Shown in pieces: positions 17,448-27,557 of a stretch of DNA of 64,000 nucleotides (its first letter is position 1; every line of letters begins with the position of its first letter). The notes beneath the pieces were generated by a model. That model was not told the DNA's origin. It did no database searches and saw nothing but the letters and a program-made list of their open reading frames with translations. The stretch is taken from contig JACQDM010000008.1 of assembly GCA_016201045.1 (NCBI GenBank), positions 930,001 to 994,000 on the forward strand, given 5' to 3'. A program made the position numbers and the translations under genes. The stretch is from Afipia sp. GTDB lineage: Bacteria > Pseudomonadota > Alphaproteobacteria > Rhizobiales > Xanthobacteraceae.

Positions 17448-19439
17448 TCAGCCTTTCAGTCGCGCCTGCGCGGCATCTGCGACTGCTTCGGCGGTGATGC
17501 CGAAATGCTTGTAAAGCGCCTTATATGGAGCGCTTGCACCGAATCCGGTCATGCCGACGAAAGCGCCATCGGAGCCGATGATGGCGTCCCAGCCCTGGCG
17601 AACGGCCGCTTCAACGGCGACCTTGATCGGAGCCTTGCCGATGATGGCGGCGCGTTTGTCTGCTGGAAGTCCGAGAAAGATGTCCATGCACGGCACCGAG
17701 ATCACGCGCGCTGGTATGCCACGCGCCGCCAGCAGCTTCTGCGCTTCGACGGCCAGCGAGACTTCGGAGCCCGATGCGAAGATCGAGACCTTCGCCTCGC
17801 CCTCGGCCTTGGAAATCTCGTAACCACCCGACGCGCATTTATTGTCCGTGTCGTTGGCGAGGCGCAGCTGCGGCAAATTCTGTCGGGTCAGCGCCAGTAC
17901 GCTGGGCGTGTCCCCGGTTTCCAGAGCAAGCTGCCAGCATTCCAGCGTCTCGACTGTGTCGCAGGGCCGGAACACGTTGCAGTTCGGGATCGCACGCAGC
18001 GCGGCCAGATGCTCGACCGGCTGATGCGTCGGCCCGTCTTCGCCGAGGCCGATTGAGTCATGGGTAAGAACGTGAATCACGCGCTCACCCATCAGCGCGG
18101 CGAGCCGCAGCGCTGGCCGCAGATAATCGGCGAACACGAGGAACGTGCCGGAATAAGGAATCAGGCCGCCGTGCAGCGCCATGCCGTTCATTGCGGCTGC
18201 CATGCCGTGCTCGCGGATGCCGTAGTTTACATAGCGTCCGCCGTAATTGTTGGCGGACACGGCGACCATGCCCTTGACGCGGGTGTTGTTCGAGCCGGTG
18301 AGGTCGGCGGAACCGCCGATCATTTCCGGCACGGCAGCGGTGAGAACTTCCAGCACGTGCTCGGAAGCGGTGCGGGTTGCGATTTCCTTCGGTGCCGAGG
18401 CGAGCGACGATTTCATCTTTGCGACAGCGTCAGTCAGCGCCTTAGCCGGTAATTCGCCTTTCATGCGGCGTTCGAATTCGGCGCGTGTCCCGGCATCTTT
18501 CGCCGAGAATTTTTTCGTCCAGGCGGCATGCGCGCTTGCGCCACGCGAACCTGCGTCGCGCCATGCGGCCAGAATGTCCGCCGGAATTTCAAATGGTGGC
18601 GAATCCCATTTAAGATTCTTGCGCGCGCCGGCGATCTCATCGGCACCCAGAGGCGAGCCGTGCGATTTCTCCGAACCGGCCTTGGTCGGTGCGCCAAAAC
18701 CGATGGTCGTTTTGCACGCGATCAATGAGGGGCGGTCGGATTTCTGCGCACGCGTCAGGGCGTCGGCAATAGCTTTGGGGTCGTGGCCGTCGATGCGTTC
18801 CGCCGCCCAGCCGGCCGCTTCGAATCGTCTCACTTGGTCGACCGAGTCGGACAGCGAGATAGCGCCGTCGATGGAAATGCCATTGTCGTCGAACAGTACG
18901 ATCATCTTGTTGAGCTTGAGATGACCGGCAAAGGCGATCGATTCCTGGCTGATGCCTTCCATCAGGTCGCCATCGGAGGCGAGCACGTAAGTAAAGTGAT
19001 CGACGATGTCGCCGCCGAACTCCGCGGCGAGATGGCGCTCCGCCAATGCCATGCCGACCGCGGTCGCGATGCCCTGACCCAACGGGCCTGTCGTGGTTTC
19101 AATTCCCGGCGTGACGAAGTTCTCCGGATGGCCCGGTGTGATCGAACCAAGCTGACGAAAATTCTTGATCTGCTCGATTGTCATACTTTCGTTGCCGGTG
19201 AGATAGAGCAACGCATAGAGCAACATCGACCCGTGACCGGCCGACAGCACGAAGCGATCGCGGTCGTGCCAGTGCGGATCCTTGGCATCGAATTTCAGGA
19301 ACTGCGTGAACAGTACGGTCGCGACGTCAGCCGCGCCCATCGGCAATCCGGGATGGCCCGATTTCGCTTTTTCAACCGCGTCCATCGCCAGCGCGCGGAT
19401 CGCGTTGGCCATACGGGAATGATCGACGCGCGTTGCCAT
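17448..19439 (-). CDS. tkt: transketolase
   Basis: A thiamine-diphosphate enzyme of 663 residues. The cofactor motif begins [19 protein letters not shown] (about 153) and ends near DDNGISIDG, and the pyrimidine domain contains [15 protein letters not shown] (about 400), whose glutamate activates the cofactor. The C-terminal domain follows from about 530. It moves two-carbon units between ketose and aldose phosphates in the pentose-phosphate and Calvin cycles. It is the first gene of the minus-strand block and diverges from the DUF4164-zapA operon; the 278 bp between them hold both promoters. Confidence 0.96.
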   Translation of the reverse strand: MATRVDHSRMANAIRALAMDAVEKAKSGHPGLPMGAADVATVLFTQFLKFDAKDPHWHDRDRFVLSAGHGSMLLYALLYLTGNESMTIEQIKNFRQLGSITPGHPENFVTPGIETTTGPLGQGIATAVGMALAERHLAAEFGGDIVDHFTYVLASDGDLMEGISQESIAFAGHLKLNKMIVLFDDNGISIDGAISLSDSVDQVRRFEAAGWAAERIDGHDPKAIADALTRAQKSDRPSLIACKTTIGFGAPTKAGSEKSHGSPLGADEIAGARKNLKWDSPPFEIPADILAAWRDAGSRGASAHAAWTKKFSAKDAGTRAEFERRMKGELPAKALTDAVAKMKSSLASAPKEIATRTASEHVLEVLTAAVPEMIGGSADLTGSNNTRVKGMVAVSANNYGGRYVNYGIREHGMAAAMNGMALHGGLIPYSGTFLVFADYLRPALRLAALMGERVIHVLTHDSIGLGEDGPTHQPVEHLAALRAIPNCNVFRPCDTVETLECWQLALETGDTPSVLALTRQNLPQLRLANDTDNKCASGGYEISKAEGEAKVSIFASGSEVSLAVEAQKLLAARGIPARVISVPCMDIFLGLPADKRAAIIGKAPIKVAVEAAVRQGWDAIIGSDGAFVGMTGFGASAPYKALYKHFGITAEAVADAAQARLKG

Positions 19440-19717
19440 GAAGTGTCTGCCTTAATTCGCCGGTTGTTTGTAAAGCCGCGCCTAGAATCGGCGCCGGCCA
19501 TGCGAAATGCCACAATTCATCGGGTGGATAGCATCTGGTTCCGGCGAGTCCAAGGGCGCGCAGCAGTCTGTGTGATGCCGAAGTTCGCTTAGCGGTGCAT
19601 AGCTTTGGCGTGACGTTGCGCTCGGCTGACAGTCGCCATAAATTTATTCGCCTAAATGCCTGCCGGTTCGCTGCTTTTGCTGACGGCGGATGGAACGAAA
19701 AAGGCAACTGTTCCGCC

Positions 19718-20047
19718 ATGAACGATCGCAATGCCCATGGGTTCGTGAATCTGGAATCGTCGGCCGCCGGGCAGAGCGACATCGAGCTTGCGACAAGGAG
19801 GCTTGCTGCGGCGCTGGACGCTCTCGAAAGCGCGGTGGAGCGCCGCCGCGACAACGATCATGCGGAAGATGAGCTCGCTGCGCGCATTCAGGCGCTCGGG
19901 ACCGATCGCTCCCGGCTCGCCAATGAACTCGATGGGACGCTGACGCGCTCGCGTGCGCTGGAACGCGCCAATCGTGAGATCGCCGAACGCCTTGATGTGG
20001 CGATCGACACGATCAAGTCGGTCCTTGAAAACGGAGAATCGACATGA
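19718..20047 (+). CDS. DUF4164 family coiled-coil protein
   Basis: 109 residues from the ATG at 19718; the open frame goes further upstream, but homologues begin near this Met. Apart from a short start it is one long helix with heptad character (LATRRLAAALDALESAVERR, then IQALGTDRSRLANELDG). DUF4164 proteins in Rhizobiales sit directly before zapA. The stop overlaps the zapA start (ATGA at 20044), so translation is coupled. The context suggests a cell-division partner of ZapA; this is inference. Confidence 0.82.
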   Translation: MNDRNAHGFVNLESSAAGQSDIELATRRLAAALDALESAVERRRDNDHAEDELAARIQALGTDRSRLANELDGTLTRSRALERANREIAERLDVAIDTIKSVLENGEST

Positions 20048-20427
20048 GCCACGTCAATGTCACTATCAACGGCCGGCAATACCGCATGGCGTGCGAGGAA
20101 GGACAGGAGTCGCGGCTGCTGCGGCTCGCGGAGAGCCTCGAATCGCGCGTCACCAGCCTGCGCGGAAAATTCGGCGAGATCGGCGACCAGCGGCTGACCG
20201 TGATGGCAGCGCTCACGGTTGCTGACGAGCTTGTCGATGCCGGCTCGCGCATCCGCGCGCTTGAAGAAGAAATCGTCGCCCTGCGTGAAGTGCGCATCAC
20301 TGCCGCCGACCGCGCCCGCGCCACCCAAACGGCGGTCGCAAACGCGCTGAATTCGGCCTCCGAGCGGATCGAAAAGATGACACAGGCGCTTAACCGTCCG
20401 ACGCGAAGCGGCATCGCAATCGGCTAA
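20044..20427 (+). CDS. zapA: cell division protein ZapA
   Basis: A 127-residue protein. The N-terminal beta-hairpin VNVTINGRQYRMACEEGQE and the helix RLLRLAESLESRVTSLRGK, DQRLTVMAALTVADELVD match ZapA, which crosslinks FtsZ filaments at the Z-ring. A C-terminal coiled coil follows (about 75-115). It overlaps the DUF4164 gene by four bases. Downstream comes the 6S RNA and fau, the classical arrangement in proteobacteria. Confidence 0.92.
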   Translation: MSHVNVTINGRQYRMACEEGQESRLLRLAESLESRVTSLRGKFGEIGDQRLTVMAALTVADELVDAGSRIRALEEEIVALREVRITAADRARATQTAVANALNSASERIEKMTQALNRPTRSGIAIG

Positions 20428-20514
20428 ATGCAAAACTGACCGCTGGCGGCAGCGGCCGTTCGCCACTACATTGTCGTCGCGAGGCTGCGTCGCGCGTCAG
20501 GAGCCATATATCTC

Positions 20515-20655
20515 CGGGGCCTTATCGATCCTTTAGGGAACTGTCCCTGGCCAGGTCCGTGGACTTGGACACACGGTGCCCACCTACTTTCGTAGGTGCT
20601 CCGGGATCGAGTGCTTCAACGGCCATTGCGGCTTCGCACTTTCTTTTCTTCTCAG
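20515..20655 (+). ncRNA. ssrS: 6S RNA
   Basis: The zapA-fau intergenic space is the usual site of 6S RNA in proteobacteria. The sequence forms a long interrupted hairpin: CGATCC (20526-20531) pairs with GGATCG (20604-20609), an inner helix CACCTA/TAGGTG (20581-20586 with 20593-20598) closes on CTTTCG, and a further arm AGTGC/GCACT at 20610-20640 is followed by a T-rich tail. A TATATC -10-like hexamer lies at 20507-20512. 6S RNA mimics an open promoter and sequesters sigma-70 RNA polymerase. Both ends are approximate. Confidence 0.75.
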
Positions 20656-20673
20656 CCGATAGAGGCCGCGGCC

Positions 20674-21252
20674 ATTTCTTCTCTTGCAACGAAGGATCAG
20701 TTGCGCGCCGGGGCGCTCTCAAGGCGCGATGCGTTGAGCGTCGAGCAGCGTGTCGCCGCCGCGGAGGCGATTGCAGCAACGCCGATCCATCTCGAAATCT
20801 CGCCGGGTACGATCGTCGCCGGGTACTCGCCGATCCACAGCGAAATCGATCCGTTTCCGCTGATGCGCGCGCTTGAGGCAAAAGGCGCGGAGTTGGCGTT
20901 GCCTGTCATCGTTAAGCGCGATCATGCGCTGATATTCCGTTCGTGGTCACCCAACGAAGGCTTGGTACGAGGTGCTTACGGAATTTTTCAACCGTCGTCC
21001 GATGCGCCGGATGTCGATCCAGATATCGTGCTGGTGCCGTTAGCGGCGTTCGATCAGGCCGGGCATCGGATCGGATATGGGCGCGGCTACTATGACCGCA
21101 CGCTTAAGCCGCTGCGTGCGATGAAGCGCATCACCGTCATCGGCCTCGCCTTTGCGGTGCAGGAAATCGATCATGTTCCGGCTGCAAACCACGACGAGCA
21201 GCTCGATTGTGTGCTAACGGAACGCGAACTGATCGATCTGCGGAGCCTTTAA
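20674..21252 (+). CDS. fau: 5-formyltetrahydrofolate cyclo-ligase
   Basis: It converts 5-formyl-THF to 5,10-methenyl-THF with ATP. Motifs are ALSRRDALSVEQRVAAAEAI at the N-terminus, FRSWSPNEGLVRGAYGI in the middle and GHRIGYGRGYYDRTL (about 140-155), the family's signature. The start is uncertain: no ATG, GTG or TTG gives the expected N-terminus. The family's length and a GAGG nine bases upstream point to ATT at 20674 (about 192 residues). Alternatives are TTG at 20701 (183 residues), or GTG/TTG at 20596-20626, which lie inside the 6S RNA. Confidence 0.88.
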   Translation: MSSLATKDQLRAGALSRRDALSVEQRVAAAEAIAATPIHLEISPGTIVAGYSPIHSEIDPFPLMRALEAKGAELALPVIVKRDHALIFRSWSPNEGLVRGAYGIFQPSSDAPDVDPDIVLVPLAAFDQAGHRIGYGRGYYDRTLKPLRAMKRITVIGLAFAVQEIDHVPAANHDEQLDCVLTERELIDLRSL

Positions 21253-21253
21253 A

Positions 21254-22072
21254 TTGCGTATCCTTTTTGTTGGCGATGTCGTTGGGCGCAGCGGTCGCGC
21301 GGCCGTATCGGAAACCTTGCCTGGTCTGATCCGCGACTGGAAACTCGACCTTGTTGTGGTGAATGGCGAAAACGCTGCGGGCGGTTTTGGAATCACCGAA
21401 GCGATCTATCAGGAACTGCTCGACTGCGGTGCCGACGCAATCACGCTCGGCAATCACTCGTGGGATCAGCGCGAGGCGTTGGTCTTTATTGAGCGTGCGC
21501 CGAAGCTCATTCGCCCCGCGAATTTTCCCGTCGGAACGCCGGGACGCGGTGCGGCCCTCATCGAGACAAAAAACGGCAAGCGCGCTCTGGTCGTCAACGG
21601 TATTGGCCGTATTTTCATGCAGGCGTTCGACGATCCGTTCACGACCATCGATCGCGAATTGAATGCGTGCCCGCTCGGTGAAGCGGCGGATGCCGTGATT
21701 GTCGATTTCCACGCCGAGGCATCGAGCGAAAAGCAGGCCATCGGATATTTTTGCGACGGTCGCGCGAGCCTAGTGGTTGGCACGCACACGCACGTGCCGA
21801 CGTCGGACCATCGTATCCTACCGGCCGGCACAGCTTACATGACCGACGCCGGCATGACCGGCGACTATCAGTCCATCATCGGAATGCAGAAGGATGAGCC
21901 GCTCGGGCGTTTTCTGCGCGGCTATCCGGCGGCGCGCTTCGAGCCTGCGGACGGAGTAGCGACTCTCAGCGGCGTTGCAGTTGAGACTGATGACAACTCC
22001 GGCCTTGCGCTGAAGGTAGCGCCGGTTCGTCTTGGCCCTATTATGGATCGGGCGGCCCCGGATTTCTGGTGA
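21254..22072 (+). CDS. ymdB: YmdB family metallophosphoesterase
   Basis: A 272-residue protein of the TIGR00282/YmdB family, a calcineurin-like phosphoesterase that can act on cyclic nucleotides. Metal ligands are visible in LFVGDVVGRSGR (Asp8 region), VVVNGENAAGGFG (about 35-47), LGNHSWDQ (about 66) and VVGTHTHVPTSD (about 174). It begins with TTG one base after the fau stop codon, so it is in the fau operon and translationally coupled. It ends directly against the convergent chemoreceptor gene. Confidence 0.9.
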   Translation: MRILFVGDVVGRSGRAAVSETLPGLIRDWKLDLVVVNGENAAGGFGITEAIYQELLDCGADAITLGNHSWDQREALVFIERAPKLIRPANFPVGTPGRGAALIETKNGKRALVVNGIGRIFMQAFDDPFTTIDRELNACPLGEAADAVIVDFHAEASSEKQAIGYFCDGRASLVVGTHTHVPTSDHRILPAGTAYMTDAGMTGDYQSIIGMQKDEPLGRFLRGYPAARFEPADGVATLSGVAVETDDNSGLALKVAPVRLGPIMDRAAPDFW

Positions 22073-23827
22073 TCAGATCTTGTACGCGGTACGAAATCCG
22101 CCCCAGTGACGTCCGTTGACACGGATCGGTACGTCGATTTCGCGCATCATCACGGTTTTGCCGTTACCCATGTCGCGCGCATAGCTCTGGATCAAGTAAG
22201 AACGGATGTTGCGGCCTGCGGCGAGGCCCGCGGGATCGTTGAAAATGCGGCGATTACGGGAGTTGGCGGTGTTGAAGGCCAGGTCGCCTGGTTTCTGCGG
22301 CTGCGAATAGACCTTGTTGTGCACCGGCAGATAACCGTTGCGGTCGATGCAGACGCTGAAGGCAAGCCGATTGTCGCGCGCCAGAAACGCCTCCTGAAAC
22401 TCCGGCAGAGCACGGTCGCCCCAGTCCAGCATGCGGTTGCGATGCTGCACGGGATTGGTGCCTTCGATCTCGATGTAGTTCTCGTCGAACAGATCGTCGA
22501 TGCTGATGTCGCCGCGGGCAACGGCGTTCTCGAAGATCCTGGTCATTGCATCGCCGGCTTCCATCGCGCGCGTGACCAACTCGGTATTTTCGTCGTGGAT
22601 GCTCCAGACCTTGTCCTCAATGCGCTCTTTGAGCGCCGCATTCGCGTTGACGAAGCCCGCGCGAACGCCTGCAGAACTGCGTTCCGTCGCGCGAATGTCG
22701 CATGCGCCGATATCTTGTAGATTGACATTTAAAGTTTCGTTCAACGGGATTGCTTCCGCGTTCGGTCCGCCAATGAGGATGCCGTCGATGGAAATCTCGA
22801 AAGCTTCGGCCTTGATCTTTGAGGAACGCGATGAAACTTCGATCTGAAGGCGACACGGCATCCATTCGGCCTTGCGCTCGGCGCGTTCGTCCTTGCGCAA
22901 CAGGACCGCGCAGCGCGTCTTGAGCTTCTCCGCAAACATCGTCACGGCTTTACCGGCCTGCGCGACGCTGACGCCGTGGGCTTCGGCTTCCTTTGTTGCG
23001 CTATCGATCTCAGTGCTGCTCGACGACACAGAGGCGATGAACTCGGAGGCTGACACAGCGTTCTGCGTCATCTCCCCCGTCGTTTCGTTTTGTTCGGCGA
23101 CCGCGCCGTTGACATGGTCGAATACCGGCTTGATGGCGTTGATCGCGGTTGTGATGCGATGCACCGCATCGAAGGATGTCGCGGCGTCCTGCTGAAGCGC
23201 GTCGATCTTCTTCTTGATTTCTTCAGTGGCGCTCTGGGTCTGAACTGCAAGCGCTTTGACTTCGGATGCGACGACCGCAAAACCCTTGCCCGCAGCTCCG
23301 GCACGTGCGGCTTCAATCGTGGAGTTGAGGGCGAGCAGCGTCGTCTGCTTCGCGATGCTCGCAATCAGGTTCACGACATTGCCGATGGCAGCGGAAGACT
23401 CACGCAGCCGCTCAACGTTTTGGCTCGCTTCGTTTGCGGCCGCGCTCGCCTCATCGGCGAGCTTGCTCGCATCGCGCACTTGCGCGCCGATACCATGAGC
23501 CGACTGCGTGAATTTCTCTGCAGCCTGAGAAAATGTCTCAGCTGTCATCTGCGCGTCGCCCGAACGCTCCGTCAGGGTTTCGGTGCGCTGGCGGATCGCG
23601 GTGAGTGTTGTCGCAGTCGATTCTGCGCCACTCGCTACGGAATTCGCCGCGCGTTCGAGCTGGCGGATCATCGCCACCAGTTCGAGTTCGAGAAGTTCGA
23701 GAATTTCGCTTGCTGAATCGTGTGCGACAGCGGGCGGTGCCTCGCTAGCGGCAACCGGCGGGGCGGCGGCTACGGCTTCGGATGGGGCCGTTTCGGGCGC
23801 GCGCTGACGAAGAAGTCCGAAGGCCAT
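22073..23827 (-). CDS. soluble methyl-accepting chemotaxis-type receptor with C-terminal sensory region
   Basis: 584 residues without a membrane helix. After a Pro/Ala-rich start the signalling coiled coil runs from about 45 to 320; its hairpin region contains [20 protein letters not shown] and [21 protein letters not shown] PilZ-like beta domain follows (about 325-420, [11 protein letters not shown]). The C-terminal part (about 430-584), with [20 protein letters not shown] and [13 protein letters not shown], resembles a cytoplasmic Cache/PAS-like sensor ending in [16 protein letters not shown]. Signalling first and sensing last is the reverse of ordinary chemoreceptors. It is monocistronic, with no che genes nearby. 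Confidence 0.85.
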   Translation of the reverse strand: MAFGLLRQRAPETAPSEAVAAAPPVAASEAPPAVAHDSASEILELLELELVAMIRQLERAANSVASGAESTATTLTAIRQRTETLTERSGDAQMTAETFSQAAEKFTQSAHGIGAQVRDASKLADEASAAANEASQNVERLRESSAAIGNVVNLIASIAKQTTLLALNSTIEAARAGAAGKGFAVVASEVKALAVQTQSATEEIKKKIDALQQDAATSFDAVHRITTAINAIKPVFDHVNGAVAEQNETTGEMTQNAVSASEFIASVSSSSTEIDSATKEAEAHGVSVAQAGKAVTMFAEKLKTRCAVLLRKDERAERKAEWMPCRLQIEVSSRSSKIKAEAFEISIDGILIGGPNAEAIPLNETLNVNLQDIGACDIRATERSSAGVRAGFVNANAALKERIEDKVWSIHDENTELVTRAMEAGDAMTRIFENAVARGDISIDDLFDENYIEIEGTNPVQHRNRMLDWGDRALPEFQEAFLARDNRLAFSVCIDRNGYLPVHNKVYSQPQKPGDLAFNTANSRNRRIFNDPAGLAAGRNIRSYLIQSYARDMGNGKTVMMREIDVPIRVNGRHWGGFRTAYKI

Positions 23828-24062
23828 TGAGGGTTCTCTGGCAATGCGAGTGATGGGCCTTCAGCTTCTCACCCCGGCGTGAATTCATGGTTAATGTCTG
23901 CCGGCGGCCCTGGGGGATTTCCCCACGCCAAAGCATCAAAGATTGCTGTCTGGCTTTGATTTTGCCGTCTGCGGGCCTATAAACTCGCGCCGCTGGCTGT
24001 TTTTCGTTAACGAAACCGGCAGTTCCACCTGCGACCGCAAACCGTACTTCAGAAAGCCCCGG

Positions 24063-24809
24063 ATGGCCGGACATTCCCAATTCAAGAACATCATGCACCG
24101 CAAGGGCAGGCAGGATGCCCAGCGCTCCAAGCTGTTCGGGAAGCTGGCGCGGGAAATCACCATCGCCGCCAAGCTCGGGACGCCGGACCCCGCGATGAAC
24201 CCCCGGCTGCGTCTGGCGATCAGCGCTGCCCGCGCCGAGAATGTGCCGAAGGACAATATCGACCGCGCCATCAAGAAGGCGCTGGGTAACGATGGAGCGA
24301 ACTACGAGGAAATCCGTTACGAGGGCTACGGTCCGGGCGGCGTCGCGGTGATCGTCGAGGCTGCAACCGACAATCGCAATCGCGCTGCGTCCGATATCCG
24401 CTCTTACTTCACGAAATCCGGCGGAAACCTCGGGGAAACCGGATCGGTGGCCTTCATGTTCGACCGTCTCGGTGTCATCGAATATGACGCCAAGGTCGGC
24501 TCCGATGACGCGATGCTCGAAGCGGCGATCGAAGCGGGCGCGGACGATGTGTCGTCCGGCGACAGCGGCCACGAGGTGTACGCCTCGCAGGAGACTTTCC
24601 GCGAAGTCGCCAAGGTGCTCGAAGTCAAATTTGGCGAACCGCGAAAAGCGCAACTAACGTGGAAACCGCAGAACACCATCGCCGTGGACGACGAGACTGG
24701 CGAGAAGCTGTTCAAGCTACTTGATCTACTCAACGAACATGACGACGTGCAAAACGTCTATGCCAACTTCGAAGTGTCGGACGCGCTCGCGGCCAAGATG
24801 AGCGCTTAG
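24063..24809 (+). CDS. yebC: YebC/PmpR family regulatory protein
   Basis: 248 residues from the ATG at 24063, whose N-terminus [19 protein letters not shown] is nearly invariant in the family. The three-domain layout is normal: [20 protein letters not shown], the [19 protein letters not shown] core (about 80-100) and the C-terminal [11 protein letters not shown]. Members are described as transcriptional regulators and, more recently, as translation factors that relieve stalling at proline stretches (TACO1/YebC). It is close to ruvCAB, as in many bacteria. Confidence 0.94.
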   Translation: MAGHSQFKNIMHRKGRQDAQRSKLFGKLAREITIAAKLGTPDPAMNPRLRLAISAARAENVPKDNIDRAIKKALGNDGANYEEIRYEGYGPGGVAVIVEAATDNRNRAASDIRSYFTKSGGNLGETGSVAFMFDRLGVIEYDAKVGSDDAMLEAAIEAGADDVSSGDSGHEVYASQETFREVAKVLEVKFGEPRKAQLTWKPQNTIAVDDETGEKLFKLLDLLNEHDDVQNVYANFEVSDALAAKMSA

Positions 24810-24832
24810 CAGTCTTCGCCCTCTCAATTTTT

Positions 24833-25018
24833 TTGGTTGACGCCGCCACGGCGAAAGATCATGTCAGCGCGAGGGTCCAATCGCTTGCGGTTTGGGCCCG
24901 TCACCGGAACCCGAACGACAATGCCAAGCGACAGTCAGCGTATTTCGCCGACAATGGTCTCAGCGATCTAGGGCTCCCGCTCACCGATCCTGCCATTGCC
25001 GGCAGAACCCGAAGGTGA
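24833..25018 (+). CDS. possible small leader ORF upstream of mgtE
   Basis: 61 codons starting with TTG, ending in a TGA that overlaps the mgtE ribosome-binding region (GAAGGTGAGCC). The end of the peptide, NGLSDLGLPLTDPAIAG, has a vague resemblance to the tail of DUF1127 small proteins. No good ribosome site precedes the TTG and no other start exists in frame. It may be a leader peptide, a small protein or merely an open frame in a structured mRNA leader. Low confidence. Confidence 0.22.
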   Translation: MVDAATAKDHVSARVQSLAVWARHRNPNDNAKRQSAYFADNGLSDLGLPLTDPAIAGRTRR

Positions 25019-25021
25019 GCC

Positions 25022-26389
25022 ATGACGGAAATTCACGAAGCGCCGCCGGGCGAATTCAACGCAGCCGTTTTGGCAGCAAGCCTTGCCGGCAAACACGCCG
25101 CCGACACCGTCGAAATCCTCAATGGGCTTCAGCCTTCGGATGCTGCCGACGTCGTGCGCCTTTTGCCGCGCGAGGCTGCGATTGAAATTCTCGATAAACC
25201 CGAATTGTATTTCGGGGCGGAGATCATCGCCGCACTTCCCCGTCATGTGGCGGGTGCGTTGCTCGCGGGGATGTCGGCCGACGTCGCGGCCGACATCGTG
25301 CAACTGCTCGAAGAACCAGCAAAGACCGAATTGCTTGGCGAACTGGATGGTGTTTCGCGCGGCGCAATCGTCGATCTGCTGGCGTATCCCGAGAATACCG
25401 CAGGCGCGATGATGACGACGGAATTCGTCAGCGTGCCGAGCACGTGGACCGTTGAACAGACACTTCAGCATGTCCGTAGTGTCGAACGCACCCGCGAAAC
25501 CGTTTACGCGATTTACTTGCTGGATCCGGTGAACCGGCGAATCGTCGGAGCCGTTTCTCTGCGCAGGCTGATATCTGGAGAACCTTCAGCGAAGATTTCG
25601 GCTCTTGCACTCGAGCCGATCACCACGCTTCCCTTGACGGATCGAGAGGACGTCGCGCGCCTCATAGCAAAATACGATCTGCTCGCGGTGCCGGTTATCG
25701 ACAAGGCCGGGCATCTGCTTGGCATCGTGACGGTGGATGACATCATCGACGCCATTATCGAAGAGAGCACCGAGGACGTGCAGAAGTTCGGCGGCATGTC
25801 GGCCACCGAAGAGCCTTACATGCAGATCGGCATGATGGACATGATCCGCAAACGCGGAGGCTGGCTCGCTGTTCTTTTTGTCAGCGAAATGTTGACCGCG
25901 AGCGTGATGCAGCATTTCGAAGGTGAACTTGAGAAGGCGCTGGTGCTCACATTGTTCATTCCTTTGATCATGAGTTCGGGCGGCAATTCGGGTTCGCAGG
26001 CGACATCCTTGTTGATCCGTTCGCTGGCTCTGCAGGACGTGAAGCTGGATGACTGGTGGCGGGTGATGCTGCGTGAATTGCCGACGGGCATGATTCTCGG
26101 GGGCGTACTCGGGGTCATCGGCCTCGTGCGGGTCGTGCTCTGGCAAAAGCTCGGTATCTACGACTATGGCGAGCACTGGATTCTGGTTGGATTGACCGTG
26201 GCTTCTGCGCTGATCGGTGTCGTTGCATTCGGTTCGGTCGCGGGGTCGATGCTTCCTTTTGCGCTTCAGCGGGTCGGGTTCGACCCGGCCAGCGCGTCGG
26301 CGCCATTCGTCGCCACGCTGGTCGATGTCACGGGTCTGATGATCTATTTCAGCGTTGCCCTGCTGATCCTGCGCGGGACCCTGTTGTAG
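25022..26389 (+). CDS. mgtE: magnesium transporter MgtE
   Basis: The protein has 455 residues with the MgtE layout: an N-terminal superhelical domain (about 20-130, including PRHVAGALLAGMSADVAADI), two CBS domains (about 135-255; VSLRRLISGEP and LGIVTVDDIIDAIIEE) and five membrane helices (about 285-455) with the pore signature SSGGNSGSQATSLLIRSLA (about 320). The cytosolic domains gate the channel according to Mg2+. The ATG at 25022 has AGGTGAG just upstream. A 212-bp leader separates it from yebC. Confidence 0.94.
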   Translation: MTEIHEAPPGEFNAAVLAASLAGKHAADTVEILNGLQPSDAADVVRLLPREAAIEILDKPELYFGAEIIAALPRHVAGALLAGMSADVAADIVQLLEEPAKTELLGELDGVSRGAIVDLLAYPENTAGAMMTTEFVSVPSTWTVEQTLQHVRSVERTRETVYAIYLLDPVNRRIVGAVSLRRLISGEPSAKISALALEPITTLPLTDREDVARLIAKYDLLAVPVIDKAGHLLGIVTVDDIIDAIIEESTEDVQKFGGMSATEEPYMQIGMMDMIRKRGGWLAVLFVSEMLTASVMQHFEGELEKALVLTLFIPLIMSSGGNSGSQATSLLIRSLALQDVKLDDWWRVMLRELPTGMILGGVLGVIGLVRVVLWQKLGIYDYGEHWILVGLTVASALIGVVAFGSVAGSMLPFALQRVGFDPASASAPFVATLVDVTGLMIYFSVALLILRGTLL

Positions 26390-26427
26390 CGGCGGACGCT
26401 TGAGCTCGATTCGCGTATCATAGGTCT

Positions 26428-26943
26428 ATGAAAAGCACCGCGATTCGCATTCTTGGGATCGATCCCGGCCTGCGCCGAACAGGGTGGGGCGTGATCGACG
26501 TCGAGGGCAACCGCCTGATTTACGTCGGATGCGGCTCGGTCGAATCGCGCGACACGCTATCGCTCGCCGAACGCCTGCTCGCCATTCATGAAGGCCTCGC
26601 GCGTATCCTCGGGGAGTTCCGGCCGATAGAAGCGGCGGTCGAGGCGACTTTCGTCAACAAGGATGGTGCATCGACATTGAAGCTCGGGCAGGCGAGGGGA
26701 GTCGCCATGCTGGCGCCCGCTCAGGCTGGAATTCCGGTTGCTGAATACGCACCCAACCAAGTGAAGAAGACGGTCGTCGGTGCAGGCCATGCCGACAAGA
26801 ACCAGATCCGCGTCATGCTCGGAGTGTTGTTGCCGAAGGCCGATCCAAAAACTGCGGACGCTGCCGACGCGCTGGCGATTGCGATCACGCATGCGCATCA
26901 CCGCCAGAACGCAATGCTTAAGCTGAAAGTCGCGGGCCTATGA
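26428..26943 (+). CDS. ruvC: Holliday junction endonuclease RuvC
   Basis: 171 residues. The four catalytic acidic positions are in place: Asp in [12 protein letters not shown] (about 11), Glu in [13 protein letters not shown] (about 69) and the two Asp in [17 protein letters not shown] (about 141-144). It resolves Holliday junctions made by RuvAB branch migration. Its stop codon overlaps the ruvA start (ATGA at 26940), so the genes are translationally coupled. Confidence 0.96.
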   Translation: MKSTAIRILGIDPGLRRTGWGVIDVEGNRLIYVGCGSVESRDTLSLAERLLAIHEGLARILGEFRPIEAAVEATFVNKDGASTLKLGQARGVAMLAPAQAGIPVAEYAPNQVKKTVVGAGHADKNQIRVMLGVLLPKADPKTADAADALAIAITHAHHRQNAMLKLKVAGL

Positions 26944-27557
26944 TCGGCAAGTTGAAAGGCATCATCGATTCCTACGGAGAGGATTATGTGATCCTCGATG
27001 TGCAGGGCGTCGGCTATCAAGTGCATTGTTCCGCACGGACGTTGCAGGCACTTCCGTCGCCGGGCGAGGCGGGGGTGCTGTCGATCGAAACCTATGTCCG
27101 CGAGGATCAGATCAAGCTGTTCGGCTTCCGAACCGATATGGAGCGCGAATGGTTTCGTTTGCTGCAGACCGTGCAGGGCGTCGGCGCGAAAGTCGCACTC
27201 GCAGTGCTCAGCACCTTGCCGCCGCACGATCTCGCCAACGCAATTGCGCTGCGTGACAAGGCCGCGGTGTCACGCACGCCGGGCGTCGGGCCGAAAGTCG
27301 CCGAGCGCATCGTGACCGAGTTGAAGGATAAAGTGCCAGCATTTGCGAGCGTCGATCCGGCACTGGTGCATCTGTCCGGTGCGGTCGATGAGGATCGCGC
27401 GCCGCGACCCGTCACCGACGCGATCTCGGCCTTGATGAATCTCGGTTACGGCCAGCCGCAGGCTGCAGCGGCGATTGCGAGTGCCTCACGCGCGGCAGGC
27501 GACAAGGCCGAGACCGCCCAACTCATCAAGCTCGGATTGAAGGAGCTCAGCAAATGA
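26940..27557 (+). CDS. ruvA: Holliday junction DNA helicase subunit RuvA
   Basis: A 205-residue protein with the OB-fold N-terminal domain ([27 protein letters not shown]), two helix-hairpin-helix motifs ([18 protein letters not shown] and [20 protein letters not shown]) and the RuvB-contacting C-terminal domain (about 155-205). It binds four-way junctions as a tetramer and recruits RuvB. It overlaps both neighbours by four bases. Confidence 0.96.
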   Translation: MIGKLKGIIDSYGEDYVILDVQGVGYQVHCSARTLQALPSPGEAGVLSIETYVREDQIKLFGFRTDMEREWFRLLQTVQGVGAKVALAVLSTLPPHDLANAIALRDKAAVSRTPGVGPKVAERIVTELKDKVPAFASVDPALVHLSGAVDEDRAPRPVTDAISALMNLGYGQPQAAAAIASASRAAGDKAETAQLIKLGLKELSK

